Assembly (NCBI RefSeq): GCF_002278075.1
Contig: NZ_CP022989.1
Coordinates: 3,534,001-3,598,000 of the forward strand
Direction: 5' to 3'
DNA length: 64,000 nt
DNA from: Paraburkholderia aromaticivorans
Lineage (GTDB): Bacteria > Pseudomonadota > Gammaproteobacteria > Burkholderiales > Burkholderiaceae
Shown here: one piece after another, positions 61,957 to 64,000 of the stretch
Layout: each line of letters begins with the position of its first letter
Numbering within the stretch: the stretch's first letter is position 1
The notes under the pieces: generated by a model
What the model saw: the letters and a program-made list of their open reading frames with translations, nothing else
Database searches by the model: none
What the model was told of the DNA's origin: nothing
Position numbers and translations under genes: made by a program

Positions 61957-63342
61957 TTATTCCCCGTAGAAATTCTGCGCGCCGGCAAAATTGTCGAACT
62001 TCGTGAATTGGCCGTGGAACGTGAGCCGAACAGGTCCGATCGGACCATTCCGCTGCTTGCCGATGATAATCTCGGCCGTGCCTTTGTCCGGACTGTCCGG
62101 GTTGTAGACTTCGTCGCGGTAAATGAACAGGATCACGTCGGCATCCTGCTCGATAGCGCCGGATTCTCGCAGGTCCGACATGATCGGCCGCTTGTTGGGA
62201 CGCTGCTCGAGACCGCGGTTGAGCTGCGACAAAGCGATCACGGGTACGTCGAGTTCCTTGGCGAGGCTTTTCAGCGAACGCGAGATTTCCGAGATTTCGG
62301 TCGCGCGGTTTTCGCCTGACGACGATCCGCTCATCAGCTGCAGGTAGTCGATGATGATCAAGCCCAGCTTGCCGCATTGGCGCGACAGCCGGCGTGCGCG
62401 CGAGCGCAATTCCATCGGGTTCAGGCCGCCGGTTTCGTCGATGAAAATCTGCGCCTCGCTCATTTTCTGCACGGCGTGCGTGAGCTTCGGCCAATCCTCG
62501 TCGGTCAGGCGCCCGGTTCGCATGCGGTGCTGATCCAGCCGCCCGACCGAGCCGAGCATACGCATGGTAAGTTGCGAACCCGGCATTTCCATCGAGAACA
62601 CCGCGACCGGCAAGCCGTACTCGACCGCCACGTATTCGCCGATATTCATGGAAAACGCCGTTTTACCCATCGACGGACGGCCCGCGACGATGATCAGCTC
62701 GCCGCCGTGCATGCCGGACGTCATGCGGTCCAGATCGACGAAGCCGGTCGGCGTGCCGGTCACGTCGCTCGGATTGGCGGTGTGGTACAGCGTGTCGATC
62801 CGCTCGACGACCTCCGTGAGCAACGGCCCGATTTCGAGGAAGCCCTGTGTGCCGCGCGCACCGTCTTCGGCAATCGAAAACACCTTCGATTCGGCCTCGT
62901 CCAGCAACTGGCGGACTTCTTTGCCCTGCGGGTTGAAAGCGTCGGCCGAGATTTCGTCGGCGACGGAGACCAGCCGGCGCAGCACCGCCCGGTCGCGCAC
63001 GATTTCCGCATAGCGCCGGATGTTGGCCGCGCTCGGCGTGTTCTGCGCCAACGCATTCAGATAGGCCAGACCGCCGACCTCTTCGGCCTTGCCCGAGGTG
63101 CCGAGCGCCTCGTACACGGTAATCACGTCGGCCGGACGCGTGGCCGCGATCAGCTTGCCGATATGCTCGAAGATGATGCGGTGGTCATAGCGGTAAAAAT
63201 CGCTCTGCGACAGAAAATCCGCGATGCGGTCCCACGCGGCATTGTCGAGCAGCAGGCCGCCCAGCACCGATTGCTCGGCCTCGATCGAATGCGGCGGGAC
63301 TTTCAGCGACTCGAGTTGGGGATCTTTGGACGGTGCGTTCAT
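61957..63342 (-). CDS. dnaB: replicative DNA helicase DnaB
   Basis: DnaB is the hexameric helicase of the replication fork. The 461-residue protein has the N-terminal domain (PPHSIEAEQSVLGGLLLDN), a linker helix, and the RecA-like C-terminal domain with Walker A AGRPSMGKTAFS. Further blocks are VAVFSMEMPGSQL, LIIIDYLQLM and SQLNRGLEQRPNKRPIMSDLRESGAIEQDAD. No intein is present. There is no clear Shine-Dalgarno. It is downstream of the rpsR-rplI operon but separated from it by a terminator. Confidence 0.97.
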   Translation of the reverse strand: MNAPSKDPQLESLKVPPHSIEAEQSVLGGLLLDNAAWDRIADFLSQSDFYRYDHRIIFEHIGKLIAATRPADVITVYEALGTSGKAEEVGGLAYLNALAQNTPSAANIRRYAEIVRDRAVLRRLVSVADEISADAFNPQGKEVRQLLDEAESKVFSIAEDGARGTQGFLEIGPLLTEVVERIDTLYHTANPSDVTGTPTGFVDLDRMTSGMHGGELIIVAGRPSMGKTAFSMNIGEYVAVEYGLPVAVFSMEMPGSQLTMRMLGSVGRLDQHRMRTGRLTDEDWPKLTHAVQKMSEAQIFIDETGGLNPMELRSRARRLSRQCGKLGLIIIDYLQLMSGSSSGENRATEISEISRSLKSLAKELDVPVIALSQLNRGLEQRPNKRPIMSDLRESGAIEQDADVILFIYRDEVYNPDSPDKGTAEIIIGKQRNGPIGPVRLTFHGQFTKFDNFAGAQNFYGE

Positions 63343-63405
63343 GGAGAGGAATTATCAGGTAATCGGGCGGCTGCGGCGAGCAGGAAAACTAAAAAAAACG
63401 GGCAC

Positions 63406-63438
63406 AAAAAAAGCAGGGGCCGGTTACCCGGCCCCTGC
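63406..63438 (-). terminator. intrinsic terminator of the rpsR-rplI operon
   Basis: On the minus strand an 11-bp stem (63438-63428 with 63423-63413) and TAAC-type loop are followed by seven T residues. It lies 39 bases past the rplI stop codon. Confidence 0.95.
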
Positions 63439-63476
63439 CTTTCGCCAGCAACATCCTGGCAAATACTACCTGATGC

Positions 63477-63929
63477 TTAGACGTGTTCGCCGATCACAGC
63501 CACCGTCACATCGACGAGAACGTCGGTGTGCAGCGAGATCTGAACCGCGTGTTCGCCAACCAGCTTCAGCGGGCCTTCCGGCAGACGCACTTGCGCCTTT
63601 TCCACTGCGAAACCTTGCTTGACCAGGGCTTCAGCGATGTCCGCGTTCGTCACCGAGCCGAACAGGCGGCCGTCGACGCCAGCCTTCTGATTGATCTGAA
63701 CCGTCGAGCCACCCAGCTTTTCGCCTTGGGCGGTAGCAGCAGCCAGCTTTTCAGCGGCGATCTTTTCGAGTTCTGCGCGGCGCACTTCGAATTCAGCCAG
63801 GGCTTCTTTCGTTGCACGGCGAGCTTGCTTGTTCGGGATCAGGAAGTTACGTGCGTAACCGTCCTTGACCTTCACGATATCGCCCAGGTTGCCCAGATTG
63901 ACGACTTTTTCCAGAAGAATAATTTGCAT
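63477..63929 (-). CDS. rplI: 50S ribosomal protein L9
   Basis: L9 binds 23S rRNA domain V near the L1 stalk. The 150-residue protein has the N-terminal domain [32 protein letters not shown], a long connecting helix (about 42-75) and a C-terminal domain with [25 protein letters not shown] precedes the ATG by 8 bases. It follows rpsR by 27 bases, the conserved rpsF-priB-rpsR-rplI order. Confidence 0.98.
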   Translation of the reverse strand: MQIILLEKVVNLGNLGDIVKVKDGYARNFLIPNKQARRATKEALAEFEVRRAELEKIAAEKLAAATAQGEKLGGSTVQINQKAGVDGRLFGSVTNADIAEALVKQGFAVEKAQVRLPEGPLKLVGEHAVQISLHTDVLVDVTVAVIGEHV

Positions 63930-63956
63930 TCGGAGACTCCTTATCGCGTCGTCGGG

Positions 63957-64000
63957 TTAGGCCTTGTGCTGGTCGGTGTACGGCACCAGCGCGAGGAAAC
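63957..64000 (-). CDS. rpsR: 30S ribosomal protein S18, 3' end only
   Basis: The last 13 codons and stop of rpsR enter from the right edge: the minus strand encodes FLALVPYTDQHKA then TAA, the typical S18 C-terminus of Burkholderiaceae. The rest lies outside the window. It sits 27 bases before rplI. Confidence 0.9.
   Translation of the reverse strand, partial: FLALVPYTDQHKA

Noticed and set aside
1..64000. tRNA genes, CRISPR arrays, insertion sequences, integrases or prophage genes
   Set aside because: No TpsiC-like arm in a cloverleaf context, no spaced direct repeats, and no transposase or phage protein was seen on either strand.

Overview
The window is a stretch of core chromosome from a GC-rich betaproteobacterium. 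It most resembles Paraburkholderia or Burkholderia sensu lato. The evidence is a phaC-phaA polyhydroxybutyrate locus, the surE-pcm-nlpD-rpoS cluster, the dnaX-ybaB-recR cluster with 4.5S RNA beside dnaX, a zinc-free L31 protein, and an L-Ara4N lipid A operon with arnA split in two. I see no insertion sequence, prophage, integrase, CRISPR array or tRNA gene. Codon use and GC content look even throughout, so there is no clear sign of recent horizontal transfer.

Layout. 1-3.4 kb: phaA and phaC (minus). 3.9-7 kb: pgeF and rluD (minus, overlapping), with bamD divergent. 7-13.4 kb: a minus-strand chain surE, pcm, nlpD, rpoS, a DEDD exonuclease and rlmD. 13.6-14.6 kb: a zinc-free quinone oxidoreductase. 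14.7-23 kb: a minus-strand run dnaX, ybaB, recR, a CaiB-type CoA-transferase and an NMT1-type ABC importer. 23.3-25.7 kb: ffs (minus), then trxA and rho. 25.9-29.4 kb: merR, a 14-TM MFS pump, mtfA and rpmE2. 29.6-32.8 kb: an ArnT-like GT39 enzyme followed directly by a MATE exporter. 33-35.5 kb: a merR-CMD pair, a ComEA-like protein with a histone-like tail, and a YidB-like protein. 35.5-41.8 kb: clpB, nsrR with a divergent group III truncated globin, then moaE, moaD and moeA. 42-46.2 kb: thrC, hom and alaA. 46.7-55 kb: a DUF498 protein and the Ara4N operon arnT-arnE-arnB-arnC-arnA(formyltransferase)-arnA(decarboxylase)-arnD. 55-60 kb: bcp, a PIN-PhoH protein, an NlpC/P60 lipoprotein and an atypical SDR. 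60-64 kb: pit, a DUF47 partner, dnaB, rplI and the 3' end of rpsR.

Much of the gene content concerns the envelope and stress: RpoS, NlpD, BamD, ClpB, NsrR with its globin, Bcp, thioredoxin, PHB storage and lipid A modification. Regulation readable from the DNA includes a near-consensus sigma-32 promoter for clpB, a 23-bp NsrR-type operator between nsrR and the globin gene, a MerR-type 19-bp-spacer promoter, and a C/T-rich, G-poor Rho-loading-like leader before rho. Gene ends carry two kinds of hairpin: classical U-tailed terminators, and near-perfect or perfect stems with no U-tract. I found no clearly new multi-gene system. The least ordinary items are an SDR whose catalytic motif is missing, the GT39-MATE pair, the CoA-transferase-ABC operon attached to the recombination genes, and several repeat-built protein extensions.
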